From the NCBI GenBank assembly GCA_002787235.1, contig PCWG01000042.1, forward strand, positions 227,713 through 274,096: DNA of 46,384 nt, in the 5' to 3' direction. The position numbers and the translations under genes were made by a program. The notes under the pieces are model-generated. The model saw only the letters and a list, made by a program, of their open reading frames with translations. It made no database searches and was not told the origin of the DNA. Below, piece after piece: positions 18,168 through 26,815 of the stretch (position 1 is the first letter of the stretch; each line of letters begins with the position of its first letter). The stretch is from Nitrospinae bacterium CG11_big_fil_rev_8_21_14_0_20_45_15 (lineage in GTDB: Bacteria > Nitrospinota > Nitrospinia > Nitrospinales > VA-1).

Positions 18168-20330
18168 TTAACTTAAACAACATTTTTTAAATTTTTTCCC
18201 GCTTCCACATGGGCAGTCGTCATTTCGCCCTACTTTTTTTGATTTACTAGTTACTGTTTTGAAATTAAACTTTTCCCCTCTTTTTACTTTTTGTGGTTTC
18301 GGCAAATTTTTTACTAAATGATCCATTTCATTTGATTGAACCCAATCATATTCATTATTAACACCGAATCTTAATCTTGGACTCGCTTGTCCAATGCAGA
18401 TCCCAAACCATGAGCTTGCTTTTTGTATGTACTTTCTTCTCTTGCAGTGATTTTCTAAGCGAGGTACTGCTATAGAGACATCATCGTCATTGAGGTGAAG
18501 AGTTAGGCCAGTTGCTCCATCATCTAAAAGAAATGTAAAATCATGAGGTTTGCCATCTTTATCTTTCAGTTTGATCATTTGAGAAATTCCATCGTTTATT
18601 GTTTCAATGGCATTTCCTGAAAGGGCAAGTAACATAAAACCTAAGTCTATTGTTGCAGGATGGTCTAGAATATTTATATCTTTTATTATTTGATCGAATT
18701 CGGTGTCTTTATATTTAGTTAAAATTCCCTCAGGAACATGTGATCCATGCAATCCTTCACGTCTTACCATCATTGCAAGGTCAAGGTCTGCGCATAAATC
18801 TCCTCCGAGAATCATCATGTTTTGGCCTTCATCCATATATAAATTATTTTTCAGATGATATGAAAGAATGGTCAGCTCATGTGAAGAGATAATTTTTTTG
18901 CCGTAAGATGTTCTCCTGTTTATATAGCTCAAAAAATGTAGAGGCGATTGTAGCATTTCCGTTATGACATCAAGGAAAAACACGTCCATTACGAATGGAA
19001 CTTTTATATATTTTGTTTCCTGATAAACTAGAAATTGCATTGCTTGGAAGGAAAGAGCTGGGTAGTGATCAGACACGACACAAAAAGGATATATTTCTTT
19101 GTACTCTCGTTTAATATTTAACTCATTTCCTTTTTTATCAATGAGCTTATAGTTTTTGTCCGTTAAGAAAGAAGCGCATGAGAAAGCTTGATCGTAAGCT
19201 TCTTGAACTGCTTTCTTGAAGTCTTCCTTGAGACAATTATCATTGCCTTTTCGTGCAGCAATAGTAAGCTTTTTTGATTTTGCCTGTAGAAGTATTACTC
19301 TATTTCCAAATACAACCAGAACGTCTATTTCCCCAACTTGGTCGCCTTTAGAGTCGAAGATATCGATATTCATATACACGCGATGTTCGCCAAAAACGAG
19401 CTTCAGTCTTTCAGCAGAAAACTCCTCAGTAAACTCGCCTCTATGCTGCATGGCACTAGGTTGGTATTGCTTATCTGCACAAAACCAGAAAAATGGTGTT
19501 TCATACAGTGCTTCCACCAAATTATAATTCTGGAATAATAAAAAAGTATCTTCTTGAAGTTTAATTATTGGATATGCCTTTTTAGGGTTAAAGTCATCTA
19601 AAGAATTGAATCCATGCATATCCATAGGTGCTACAAAGGACTCAATAATTTGCCTCGATACATCAATGTTAATATTTGAGGAACCGCTAACTTCTTCAGT
19701 TGTAAATTTAAAACTTTCAAGAAAATTCCACTCATTTGGATGTTGATTAGCGAACTGGTTTAAATTGTAATTAATTTTTTTGTTCTGCAGTAATTGTATT
19801 GATGTCACAATATCAAAAGCTTGCTGAGCAGAAAAACCTTTGTTTTCCAGTAACCAATCATTATCTTTTTTGTTTTTGATTTTCGAAAGGTCTCTATATT
19901 GAAATTGATATGCAGATTCCCCGCCATAGAAAATTGCCTCCCTCAAAACATTGCCTTTTTTAAACGGGTTAAAATTTTGATCACCAATTTTACAGGGATC
20001 AAATAATTCCTTTAGCGGCACCATAGATTCATGAATTTCTTTTAGTAGTGAATCGGTCCTGACAATGTATTTTTGGAGGATATCGGGCGAAGGGAGCTCT
20101 GTGCTTAAAGGTTTTTTACATAAGAGCCCGATGAGGGTTGATATTTCAGTTCTCACCAATTTATCCTTTGAGTACTGCGTTAAAATATTATCTGAGGTTA
20201 TTGTGTCAGAATATTTAATCGTATTGTCTCTAAAACAAAAGTGTGCAATCGCATGAACGTATCCTGGAGAAACGCATAGTTCCGCTAGTTCTGAAAATAT
20301 TTCAGATTCTTTTCTAATTTCCAAGTTCAA
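18168..20330 (-). CDS. PD-(D/E)XK/NERD-like nuclease-domain protein with C-terminal SEC-C motif
   Basis: 720 aa, AT-rich, not recognised as a named gene. A helical N-terminal half of about 290 residues has no motif I know. A NERD/restriction-endonuclease-like core follows: EFTEEFSAERL (candidate Glu about 303), VGEIDVLVVFGNRVILLQAK (Asp about 336, Q-x-K about 349-351), then SKKLTIAARKG. These are the D...(D/E/Q)xK ligands of the PD-(D/E)XK fold. The last 19 residues are a SEC-C zinc motif, GRNDDCPCGSGKKFKKCC. The start is TTG with GGAG 9 nt upstream (20340-20343); no ATG exists before residue 103 in the open frame. Base composition and flanking repeats suggest transfer. A stand-alone defence or DNA-processing role is inference. 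Confidence 0.75.
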   Translation of the reverse strand: MNLEIRKESEIFSELAELCVSPGYVHAIAHFCFRDNTIKYSDTITSDNILTQYSKDKLVRTEISTLIGLLCKKPLSTELPSPDILQKYIVRTDSLLKEIHESMVPLKELFDPCKIGDQNFNPFKKGNVLREAIFYGGESAYQFQYRDLSKIKNKKDNDWLLENKGFSAQQAFDIVTSIQLLQNKKINYNLNQFANQHPNEWNFLESFKFTTEEVSGSSNINIDVSRQIIESFVAPMDMHGFNSLDDFNPKKAYPIIKLQEDTFLLFQNYNLVEALYETPFFWFCADKQYQPSAMQHRGEFTEEFSAERLKLVFGEHRVYMNIDIFDSKGDQVGEIDVLVVFGNRVILLQAKSKKLTIAARKGNDNCLKEDFKKAVQEAYDQAFSCASFLTDKNYKLIDKKGNELNIKREYKEIYPFCVVSDHYPALSFQAMQFLVYQETKYIKVPFVMDVFFLDVITEMLQSPLHFLSYINRRTSYGKKIISSHELTILSYHLKNNLYMDEGQNMMILGGDLCADLDLAMMVRREGLHGSHVPEGILTKYKDTEFDQIIKDINILDHPATIDLGFMLLALSGNAIETINDGISQMIKLKDKDGKPHDFTFLLDDGATGLTLHLNDDDVSIAVPRLENHCKRRKYIQKASSWFGICIGQASPRLRFGVNNEYDWVQSNEMDHLVKNLPKPQKVKRGEKFNFKTVTSKSKKVGRNDDCPCGSGKKFKKCCLS

Positions 20331-20608
20331 AAGACTGTACTCCAGTTTGGGGGACTGACGTCTGATACGTCCTTAATTTTCGAGGCAGCTAACAGTTTTA
20401 TTTTTTGCTGTTACTCATCGTTTTTCGGTAACTACATCTAATTCTTAACATGCTTTTATTTTGGATTGTAGAAAAGTTCGATATAATTGAAAATATCTTA
20501 ACGCGCTTCTTCACGAGTGACATGAATTTTTCATCGGATGCGATCATTTTTTAGTAGCCGAAAAAAACTCGGTCACCGAAAATTCCCACGTTTCTTGGTT
20601 GATAATAA
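20331..20608. other. Divergent intergenic region
   Basis: 278 nt, AT-rich, between the SEC-C gene (-) and the uracil-DNA glycosylase-like gene (+). It contains a small palindrome GACGT-CTGAT-ACGTC (20357-20371) and a TATAAT (20482-20487) with only a poor -35 element 17 nt upstream. Nothing else is supportable. Confidence 0.5.
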
Positions 20609-21193
20609 ATGAGTGAAGTTTTGCAGTCTCTTTTAAAAGAAATCAGGGAGTGCCGTTTGTGCGAGGAGCATTTGCCCTTGGGGCCGCGCCCGGTGGTGCA
20701 GGCGCATTTTGGGGCGAGGGTTTTGATTGTGGGGCAGGCTCCGGGGCGCAGGGTTCACGAAACGGGTGTTCCGTTCAATGATCCCAGTGGGGTGCGTTTG
20801 CGCGACTGGTTGGGAATCGATTCGTCGGTGTTTTATGATGCGGAAAAAATCGCGCTCTTGCCGATGGGATTCTGCTTTCCCGGTACGGGCAAGTCGGGGG
20901 ATTTGCCGCCGCGACCGGAATGCGCGGAAGCCTGGCGCGAGAAGTTATTGGACCGTTTGCCCAGCATTCAACTGACTTTGTTGATCGGTCAGTACGCTTT
21001 GAAATATCACCTTGGCACTTCACAGAAAAAGAATTTGACGGAGACGGTCCGGGCCTGGCGCGATTATTCAGAGGAGGGGATCATCCCGCTCCCGCATCCG
21101 AGTCCGCGCAACAATCTCTGGTTGCGCAAAAACGCATGGTTCGAAGCGGAGGTTCTGCCTGTCTTGAAATCAAGGATTCGCGTTTTGTTGTGA
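20609..21193 (+). CDS. Uracil-DNA glycosylase superfamily protein
   Basis: 194 aa. The N-terminal CRLC is reminiscent of family 4/5 UDGs, although the four-Cys Fe-S set is not complete. Motif 1 is VGQAPGRRVHETGVPFNDPSG and the C-terminal motif is HPSPRNNLWL, where the conserved HPSP loop contacts DNA. Sequence between them (LLIGQYALKYHL) matches the core strand and helix. It may remove uracil or another damaged base, but the changed motif 1 leaves the substrate open. It is GC-richer than the SEC-C gene beside it and convergent with the TraB-like gene, with only 10 nt between stop codons. Confidence 0.85.
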   Translation: MSEVLQSLLKEIRECRLCEEHLPLGPRPVVQAHFGARVLIVGQAPGRRVHETGVPFNDPSGVRLRDWLGIDSSVFYDAEKIALLPMGFCFPGTGKSGDLPPRPECAEAWREKLLDRLPSIQLTLLIGQYALKYHLGTSQKKNLTETVRAWRDYSEEGIIPLPHPSPRNNLWLRKNAWFEAEVLPVLKSRIRVLL

Positions 21194-21203
21194 GCGGATT
21201 GCC

Positions 21204-23045
21204 TTACATATCCTGAATGAATTTGCGTGCGAAGGAGCGGACTTCTTTTCCGTTCAATACATGGAACTGGCGTAGTTTCTCCACCATCTGATTGGAGAAG
21301 CGTTTGAGCGGAATATGGATGATGCGTTTTTTGTAATGTTTCGCCAGCTTGCGCCAGCTCATGCGCGGCGGGGTGGGGGAGACGACGGTGACGTGAAATT
21401 CGCGGGAATGAAAAAACGCGGCTTCGAGTAATTTTTCTTCGAGCGTTGTTGCGAGCCGCATTCGGGGGTCTTCCCAGATGTTGGGGATGGGACGCGGCGG
21501 AAAGATCGTCATGCATCCGCCATAGGTTGATTGGCCGATTCCGGGGCCGACCATTTTATCCATGTATTCGGTCGCGAAGAAGCAGAGGGTCGATTCTTCT
21601 TCGTGCTCGGCGTACCAGGTCTGCCGCCAGGTGTATTGCTCTGGCGCGGGTTCTTCGTCGAATATGAACACGACGATTTCGACTTTGCCGCGCGATGCGG
21701 GAATCTCTTTGACGTAGATGTCTCCGGTGTACCAGTGGCGCAGGGTGTCGCGAAGGTCGATGCCGTCTTTCACGGAGGTGGTGAATTTTTCCGTGCGGGC
21801 GAGATCGTTGCTCAAAAGTATTTTCGATTGTTCGCGCACATGGGAATTGAAGTTTTCGATTTTGTCATCTTCCGGCGGCCAGGAGCATTGCCCGTAAGGG
21901 TCCCAGTTGTATTTCCAGCGATCCTGTTTTTCGTAGTCCGGTTCCGGTTTCAGGTCGAGCGACCGCCATTCCATATCGTCTTCCGACAAGCGGTTCTTCG
22001 CTTGTACGATTTCATCCTCTTCACTGAGAATCGCCTCATCCATTCCGAGTGTGATGGTTTCCAGCGATCCGGCTCCGTTGTCCTGAAACGGGTAGTCGCG
22101 TGCGGTTTCCAGCACGGATATCGCAAAGGCATCGCCGCCCACTTGTTTGGCGGTGAGGACCAGTGTGTAGAGATCGGGCGTCAGGCGATGTTCCATCAGT
22201 GTCAGGTTGCGCAGATACTGCAATTGTGCTTGCAGGGCGGTGGCGGTCAGGCCGTGGTATTTCAAATTGCGTTTTTCTATGTGACGTGTTCGCGCTCGGA
22301 GAAGTATTTCCTTGATGCCGTCTATGGCAACGCCACGGTCGGAAAGCAGGTCCTGCCGGTTCTTTTCATAAAGATGAGTTACGAATGGGAATTCGGACAG
22401 GGCGAAAAAGAGTGATTTTTTTTCGACGCTGAACAACTCGGGTAGCGCGTCTAGTTCTTGCGGCGATTCGTATTTCAGTCGCTCGGTATACGCCTCTTTG
22501 ATCCAGGGCCAGTCGAGAATGGAGCAGATGAAAACGATGCGCTTGTAGTCCATCTCCAGCCGGTGGAGTTGAAAGGCCATCCATCGTGCCCGTTTGTCAT
22601 GCAAACCCTCTGCAGGGGGACGTTGTTGACTGAGGAGCAGGGCGGCATTGAATTTTTCCATCGACAAACCATTCAATGCAAAGGGATCGGGCCAGTGTAC
22701 TTTCCGTGGTTCGTAAACGGAGGCACTCCAGTCTATGAATTCACGTCGGATGCCTTCCTGCATGGCGATGCGCAAGCCCATGATGATGGGTTGGCAGGGA
22801 TCGACAGGGACATAGTTCATGGCACCGTCGGGCTCGTTCACCGCACAAATGCTGATGTGCGGGAGCATGTTGATTCCACGTTCGACACCGGCCTGAAATT
22901 CTGGCGGCAGGGCGACGGCGATGCAATCTGGCGAATGCGCGAGCAGTCGCCTGCGCACTTCACGGGCGTAGGTTCCCGAGCCGTGGATGACGGGGAGGAG
23001 GGTGATCCTGTCCCCGAGCTTGAAAATTTCGTTTGATTCCGTCAT
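21204..23045 (-). CDS. TraB/ChaN-like protein partnered with a MoxR AAA+ ATPase
   Basis: 613 aa from ATG 23045; the open frame runs to 23195 inside the ATPase gene, but that extension is unlikely. The N-terminal third looks like the TraB/ChaN (Tiki-like) fold: LLPVIHGSGTYAREVRRRLL, PDCIAVALPPEF, then VPVDPCQPIIMGLRIAMQEG followed by FIDW, and MAFQLHRLEMDYKRIVFIC. The middle is helical. The C-terminal ~130 residues alternate strands and helices (KVEIVVFIFDEE, STLCFFATEYMDK, a Gly-rich VGPGIGQSTYGG, FHVTVVSPTPP), which I do not recognise. No signal peptide or TM. It follows the ATPase gene after 13 nt, so it is an operon. It is GC-rich. Function is unknown; the fold assignment is tentative. Confidence 0.6.
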   Translation of the reverse strand: MTESNEIFKLGDRITLLPVIHGSGTYAREVRRRLLAHSPDCIAVALPPEFQAGVERGINMLPHISICAVNEPDGAMNYVPVDPCQPIIMGLRIAMQEGIRREFIDWSASVYEPRKVHWPDPFALNGLSMEKFNAALLLSQQRPPAEGLHDKRARWMAFQLHRLEMDYKRIVFICSILDWPWIKEAYTERLKYESPQELDALPELFSVEKKSLFFALSEFPFVTHLYEKNRQDLLSDRGVAIDGIKEILLRARTRHIEKRNLKYHGLTATALQAQLQYLRNLTLMEHRLTPDLYTLVLTAKQVGGDAFAISVLETARDYPFQDNGAGSLETITLGMDEAILSEEDEIVQAKNRLSEDDMEWRSLDLKPEPDYEKQDRWKYNWDPYGQCSWPPEDDKIENFNSHVREQSKILLSNDLARTEKFTTSVKDGIDLRDTLRHWYTGDIYVKEIPASRGKVEIVVFIFDEEPAPEQYTWRQTWYAEHEEESTLCFFATEYMDKMVGPGIGQSTYGGCMTIFPPRPIPNIWEDPRMRLATTLEEKLLEAAFFHSREFHVTVVSPTPPRMSWRKLAKHYKKRIIHIPLKRFSNQMVEKLRQFHVLNGKEVRSFARKFIQDM

Positions 23046-23058
23046 GAGAGAAGCGCGT

Positions 23059-24003
23059 TCAACGGTCGCTGTCCGGGTGCAGTGGACTGTCTTCGCCAAA
23101 GAAGAAGTCGCCCAAACCCATGGGCATTCTTTCGTTGCCCAGAGCGCGTCGTTTTCCATCGGCCAGTGCTTCAAGATCGAGAGCTTCTTCGCCAAGTACC
23201 CGGCTCACCGCTTCCTGCCAGTAGGAGTCTTTGCTGAGCGGATGGGTCTTGTCCTGACGGATGCGTTTGATGGCATATTGCAGAATGTGCATGCCGTCGC
23301 GCGGTGAAAAATCGAGATCGAGCTGATGCGCACGTTGTAAAAATTCGACCGTCATATTCAATAAATCATCTTCCGCGAAGGGGAGGTGGTATTTAAGAAT
23401 TGCCAGCTCATCCCTTAAGTTGGGCATCGACAATTGCAGGGTCGGTTGCAGTCGGGATAAAATATAGTCGGGAATCTCGAAGGTGGATTCGTCGCTATTC
23501 ATGGTAACGCAGGCGCGGAACTCGCGATGAGCGTGAATTTGAATGCCCGCAATGATAGACTCGACATAGCGACGGTGATCGAAAAGCGGTGCCATGGAGG
23601 CCCAGCTTTTTTCGTTCATTCGGTTGCCTTCGTCCAGAATGCAGATTCCGCCCGTCACCATGGCACTCACCAGAGGCGAGGCGTGATATGATATCTTGCC
23701 AGATTCGGCAAGCACGGGGGTGATCAACAAATCTTCCGGTCGGGTATCGCTGGTGCATTGAAAAATATACAGAGGTTGCTTGCGTTCCAAAGCGGCAGAC
23801 ATGGCCAGAGTCGTCTTGCCAATACCGGGCATGCCTACGATGCGGGGGGTGAGCGGCAGATCTTTTTCCGCAACCACCAACCAGCAGGCGAGTATTTGTT
23901 TGAGGACTTCTTCCTGACCGATCCATTCAGGCTTTGTTGCATCGGCGCGGCTGAGGTTCACCTCGACACCGTCCAGGTTTACTTTTCTTTGATTATCAGT
24001 CAA
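23059..24003 (-). CDS. MoxR-type AAA+ ATPase
   Basis: 314 aa. Walker A GMPGIGKT at residues 57-64 and Walker B ICILDE at 120-125, followed by GNRMNEKSW (the MoxR family has DEINRAPP here). Sensor 1 Asn is in [11 protein letters not shown] (about 169) and the arginine finger in ILSRLQP (about 184). A helical lid ends the protein. MoxR proteins are chaperone-like remodelers that usually act with VWA-domain partners; none is nearby, and the only partner in the operon is the TraB-like protein. It starts with TTG preceded by GGAG (24012-24015) at 8 nt, divergent from the precorrin-2 dehydrogenase gene. Confidence 0.88.
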   Translation of the reverse strand: MTDNQRKVNLDGVEVNLSRADATKPEWIGQEEVLKQILACWLVVAEKDLPLTPRIVGMPGIGKTTLAMSAALERKQPLYIFQCTSDTRPEDLLITPVLAESGKISYHASPLVSAMVTGGICILDEGNRMNEKSWASMAPLFDHRRYVESIIAGIQIHAHREFRACVTMNSDESTFEIPDYILSRLQPTLQLSMPNLRDELAILKYHLPFAEDDLLNMTVEFLQRAHQLDLDFSPRDGMHILQYAIKRIRQDKTHPLSKDSYWQEAVSRVLGEEALDLEALADGKRRALGNERMPMGLGDFFFGEDSPLHPDSDR

Positions 24004-24086
24004 TTTACCAACTCCGTTTTGATTGAGACAATTAGGGTTTCACCTAGATGATATCATTAAGCTACAAGGGTTAAGGATAATTTATT

Positions 24087-24755
24087 ATGTTGATCGATTT
24101 AAATATTGAAGGACAGCTCATTTTGCTGGTAGGAGCCGGGCGGGAAGCCGCTCGAAAAGTTTTGGGTTTGGTGGATCAGGATGCGGATATTGTGGTTGTG
24201 TCCCAAAACTTTGAAGAACAATTTAACGAATGGGAACGGCAAGGCGAAATGCGTCTGATCCACAAAACCATATCCGACGGAACAATCATCCATGATTTTG
24301 AATATCTGTACATGGTGATGGCGTTGACGGATGATCGCGAATTGAATCGCTCCATTGTGCAAGCGGCGAAGAAGTCGGCACGTTTTGTTTATTCCGTGGA
24401 TGATCCTGAGCACTCCGATTTTTCACATCCGGCCTTGGTCGAGACACGCCCACCGATTCGCATGGCCATTTCCACGAGCGGTCAAAGTCCTATTATGGCC
24501 CGGCATTTGCGCGAACGAGCCGAAGCGATGATCGATCTTTTGATCCGCGACGAAGATTACCTTCAAATCAAATTGCAGGCGAAAATGCGAGAAACGATCC
24601 AATCCGTTTTGCCGACACCGGAGTTGAGGAAGCAGTTTTTAATGCAAATTTTAGACGATCCCATTATTGGCGAGCGACTGAAAGAAAACCATTTCGATCA
24701 GGCGGAAGCAATGGTGATGCAACGACTGAAAGATTTTCAGTTAAAAAATATATAG
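24087..24755 (+). CDS. Precorrin-2 dehydrogenase / sirohydrochlorin ferrochelatase-like protein (CysG N-domain type)
   Basis: 222 aa. Rossmann domain LILLVGAGREAARKVLGLVD at residues 10-30 for NAD. The central motif VYSVDDPEHSDFSHPALVE carries the Asp proposed to serve both dehydrogenase and chelatase steps in Met8p/CysG. MAISTSGQSPIMARHLRER is the family C-domain signature. It probably makes siroheme or feeds heme d1/cobalamin branches. A stand-alone form without the methyltransferase half. ATG follows AAGGAT. It lies 16 nt upstream of the cytochrome-like gene, probably one operon; tetrapyrrole and c-type heme proteins together suggest a shared respiratory role, which is inference. Confidence 0.88.
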   Translation: MLIDLNIEGQLILLVGAGREAARKVLGLVDQDADIVVVSQNFEEQFNEWERQGEMRLIHKTISDGTIIHDFEYLYMVMALTDDRELNRSIVQAAKKSARFVYSVDDPEHSDFSHPALVETRPPIRMAISTSGQSPIMARHLRERAEAMIDLLIRDEDYLQIKLQAKMRETIQSVLPTPELRKQFLMQILDDPIIGERLKENHFDQAEAMVMQRLKDFQLKNI

Positions 24756-24771
24756 TCGGTCATATCGGGTT

Positions 24772-25530
24772 ATGAAAACCAATTTCTTTAAAATCTATGG
24801 CATCGGTTTGCTGGTTTTAACGGTGTTTTATAGTTTGCCCAAAGCTGGGCTGGCGGCTGAATTGCTGAATGTCAGCGATTTAAAACCGCGCGAAATGTCG
24901 AGTCTGTATTTTGACCGGGCGATGGGATATCAGAACTCGCGGTTCAGGGTGGTTTCTCTCGTAGATGCCATCAACCGGGTAGATTCCGGGAGTGGGGTGG
25001 ATGCGCTGGTCTTGAGATGCCGGGACGATTACGAGGGGATCATCCGCTTTGATGAGATACGTCGTTACGATCTCCAGTTGGCGACAGAAATCAATATCGA
25101 TTTGAAGTTCAAGCGTCCGTCCTGGTTACAGGCTGGACTTTTGCTGGTTCCCGATGGTTCCGACGCTCCACCGATGGAACGTTTTATGACGGCAAATATT
25201 GAAGCGATTTATCTGGCGCGTTCTGCGGAATATTTTGCGCCATTGGATGAAGTGGGTGGGAATCATCCCGCAGCGATGCCGGGAAGCCGTGTTTACAAGC
25301 AGAATTGCATTTTTTGTCATCGACTGAAAGGGGTTGGCGGCAATAAGGGTGGGGCTTTACTGGATAAATTTGATTTCAGTTCGGGAAGTTCTGTCGCAAT
25401 GGAAACAGCCTTTCTCAATTTTCATCACAAAATGAATGAGGACAAGCAGAATGTGGAACAGTTTGTTTCACGCTCAGCATTGCATGAGGTGGGTGTTTTC
25501 CTTTCGATCCTTTTCTCGGATTCTCGTTGA
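24772..25530 (+). CDS. Periplasmic c-type cytochrome-like protein with oxidoreductase-type N-domain
   Basis: 252 aa with an N-terminal signal peptide (GLLVLTVFYSLPKAGLAA). The C-terminal part has one heme-binding motif CIFCH at about residues 181-185, with SRVYKQNC before it and GVGGNKGG after it; a distal Met is possible in the later MNEDKQN segment. The N-terminal ~150 residues (VDALVLRCRDDYEGIIRFDE, IRRYDLQLATEI) resemble, at low level, the molybdopterin-binding sulfite-oxidase-like fold, but I see no cofactor Cys. It could be an electron-transfer subunit. A monoheme cytochrome is well supported; the N-domain assignment is weak. Confidence 0.75.
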   Translation: MKTNFFKIYGIGLLVLTVFYSLPKAGLAAELLNVSDLKPREMSSLYFDRAMGYQNSRFRVVSLVDAINRVDSGSGVDALVLRCRDDYEGIIRFDEIRRYDLQLATEINIDLKFKRPSWLQAGLLLVPDGSDAPPMERFMTANIEAIYLARSAEYFAPLDEVGGNHPAAMPGSRVYKQNCIFCHRLKGVGGNKGGALLDKFDFSSGSSVAMETAFLNFHHKMNEDKQNVEQFVSRSALHEVGVFLSILFSDSR

Positions 25531-25605
25531 CATAGCAGGCTGTGCGGATTATCTTTGATTTTATTTTAATTTTTGCTCAACGCTTATAAAAAGAGGGTTT
25601 GATTC

Positions 25606-26001
25606 ATGTCTTTGATTGTTACCGCCACTTTTGCTATCGGCACCGCAGTTGAAATGGGAGTTCTTATATTCCTGAGTAAGTCTGTTGACACGATTACTTT
25701 GATCAATGAAATCATGCTGACTTTTTTGGTCGGCATTGTTGTGGGTCGTAGCTATGGCAAGGAATTTTTTGAGAAAATGCAATGGCATCTGAAATCGAAA
25801 ACGATGCCTGCTAAAGATATTTTGAATGGGGCCGTGATGACGATTGCCAGCATGATGTTGATCACCCCGGGTATTGTTACGGACATTGCAGGTTTGCTCA
25901 TCATCACTCCCCTGACGCGAGGAATTTTTATAGACATGGCGGCCAATTTTACGCGCAAGAGAACTTCGAGTGGGGAGTTGTTTTATTTCTTCAAGGGTTA
26001 A
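25606..26001 (+). CDS. fxsA: FxsA family membrane protein
   Basis: 131 aa with about three TM helices. The family signature is at the C-terminal half: AMTIASMMLITPGIVTD-like block (MTIASMMLITPGIVTDIAGL) and LLIITPLTRGIF. FxsA overexpression in E. coli relieves phage T7 exclusion by F; its native function is unknown. GAGGG precedes the ATG by 8 nt. The N-terminus (FAIGTAVEMGVLIFLS) follows the family pattern of an early Glu in a TM helix. The gene end overlaps a perfect 8-bp hairpin. Confidence 0.88.
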   Translation: MSLIVTATFAIGTAVEMGVLIFLSKSVDTITLINEIMLTFLVGIVVGRSYGKEFFEKMQWHLKSKTMPAKDILNGAVMTIASMMLITPGIVTDIAGLLIITPLTRGIFIDMAANFTRKRTSSGELFYFFKG

Positions 26002-26020
26002 ACGGTAGATTGTACCGTTT
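26000..26020 (+). terminator. Hairpin at the fxsA stop codon
   Basis: AAACGGTA (26000-26007), loop GATTG, TACCGTTT (26013-26020): a perfect 8-bp stem overlapping the TAA stop. There is no immediate T run (GATTTTT comes 12 nt later), so a terminator is possible but not certain. Confidence 0.45.
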
Positions 26021-26060
26021 GATGGATCTCTGATTTTTACTTCTCTTCCAGATATTGCCG

Positions 26061-26771
26061 ATGCTGTTTTCCCCTCCCAAAAGAGATTTCAAAGCGGAAT
26101 TGCTGGATCTGGATGAGGCTCCGTTTGAAGAAGTCCGTAAAAGCCTGAAAGATGTCCGGCGCGTCAATCGTTACCTGAGCGGATACCGCGTTTTGCTGGA
26201 ACAAGTGGGCGAGTTTTTTTCGCGGCAAGAGAAGGGGCGTCCTTTCACGGTCATTGATCTTGCGACAGGTTCTGCGGACCAACCTCTGGCCCTTCTCAAA
26301 TACGCCCAATCTCTGGGCGTGGACATGCGCATCACCGCAGTGGACATCAACGGCAAGATGTTGGCTTACGCCAGTGAGGAAACCGCACGCCACCCAGAAA
26401 TCAAACTCGTTCAGGCAGACATACTTTCCCTTCCTTTTGCGGACAATAGTTTTGATGTAGCGATCAACTCACTTTCCCTGCATCATTTTTCCAGAGAGAA
26501 TGCCATTGGTATCTTGCGCTCGGCATTGCGCGTTTCGCGGATGGGGGTCGTGATCAATGATTTGCATCGGAGTCGTGTGGCCTACGCTGCTATTTTGTTG
26601 CTGACGCGATTGTTCACACAAAACCGCCTCACTCGTTACGATGCTCCCGTGTCTGTGATGAATGCCTTCACTCCCGGTGAAATGCTCGAGATGGCTGAAG
26701 AGGCGGGCTGGAAAAACTTTCAGGTATACCGTCGTTTTCCCTATCGCCTGGCTCTAGTTTCCAGAAAATAA
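26061..26771 (+). CDS. Class I SAM-dependent methyltransferase
   Basis: 236 aa. SAM motif I VIDLATGSADQPLALL, acidic motif II AVDINGKMLAYA, then VQADILSLPFADNSFDVAINSLSLHHF, all typical of Ubie/UbiE-type methyltransferases. An in-frame TTG at 26055 precedes the chosen ATG. It lies 44 nt before the FAD reductase gene. Methyltransferase plus geranylgeranyl-reductase-type FAD enzyme is a combination familiar from type III polyketide/alkylresorcinol and lipid-quinone loci, but no ketosynthase is in the window, so the substrate is unknown. Confidence 0.85.
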   Translation: MLFSPPKRDFKAELLDLDEAPFEEVRKSLKDVRRVNRYLSGYRVLLEQVGEFFSRQEKGRPFTVIDLATGSADQPLALLKYAQSLGVDMRITAVDINGKMLAYASEETARHPEIKLVQADILSLPFADNSFDVAINSLSLHHFSRENAIGILRSALRVSRMGVVINDLHRSRVAYAAILLLTRLFTQNRLTRYDAPVSVMNAFTPGEMLEMAEEAGWKNFQVYRRFPYRLALVSRK

Positions 26772-26815
26772 TATTTATATTTAGTTCAGCCATTAATTTT
26801 TTAATCCGACCTTCA

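Noticed and set aside
20357-20371. GACGT-CTGAT-ACGTC palindrome beside the SEC-C gene.
   Set aside because: 5-bp arms are expected often by chance; no matching copy at the other side, so not called an element end.
21531-22415. Long plus-strand open frame (294 codons) opposite the TraB-like gene, and another at 22458-23036.
   Set aside because: Antisense shadows of a GC-rich gene: no family features, and the minus-strand frame has the coherent motifs and operon context.
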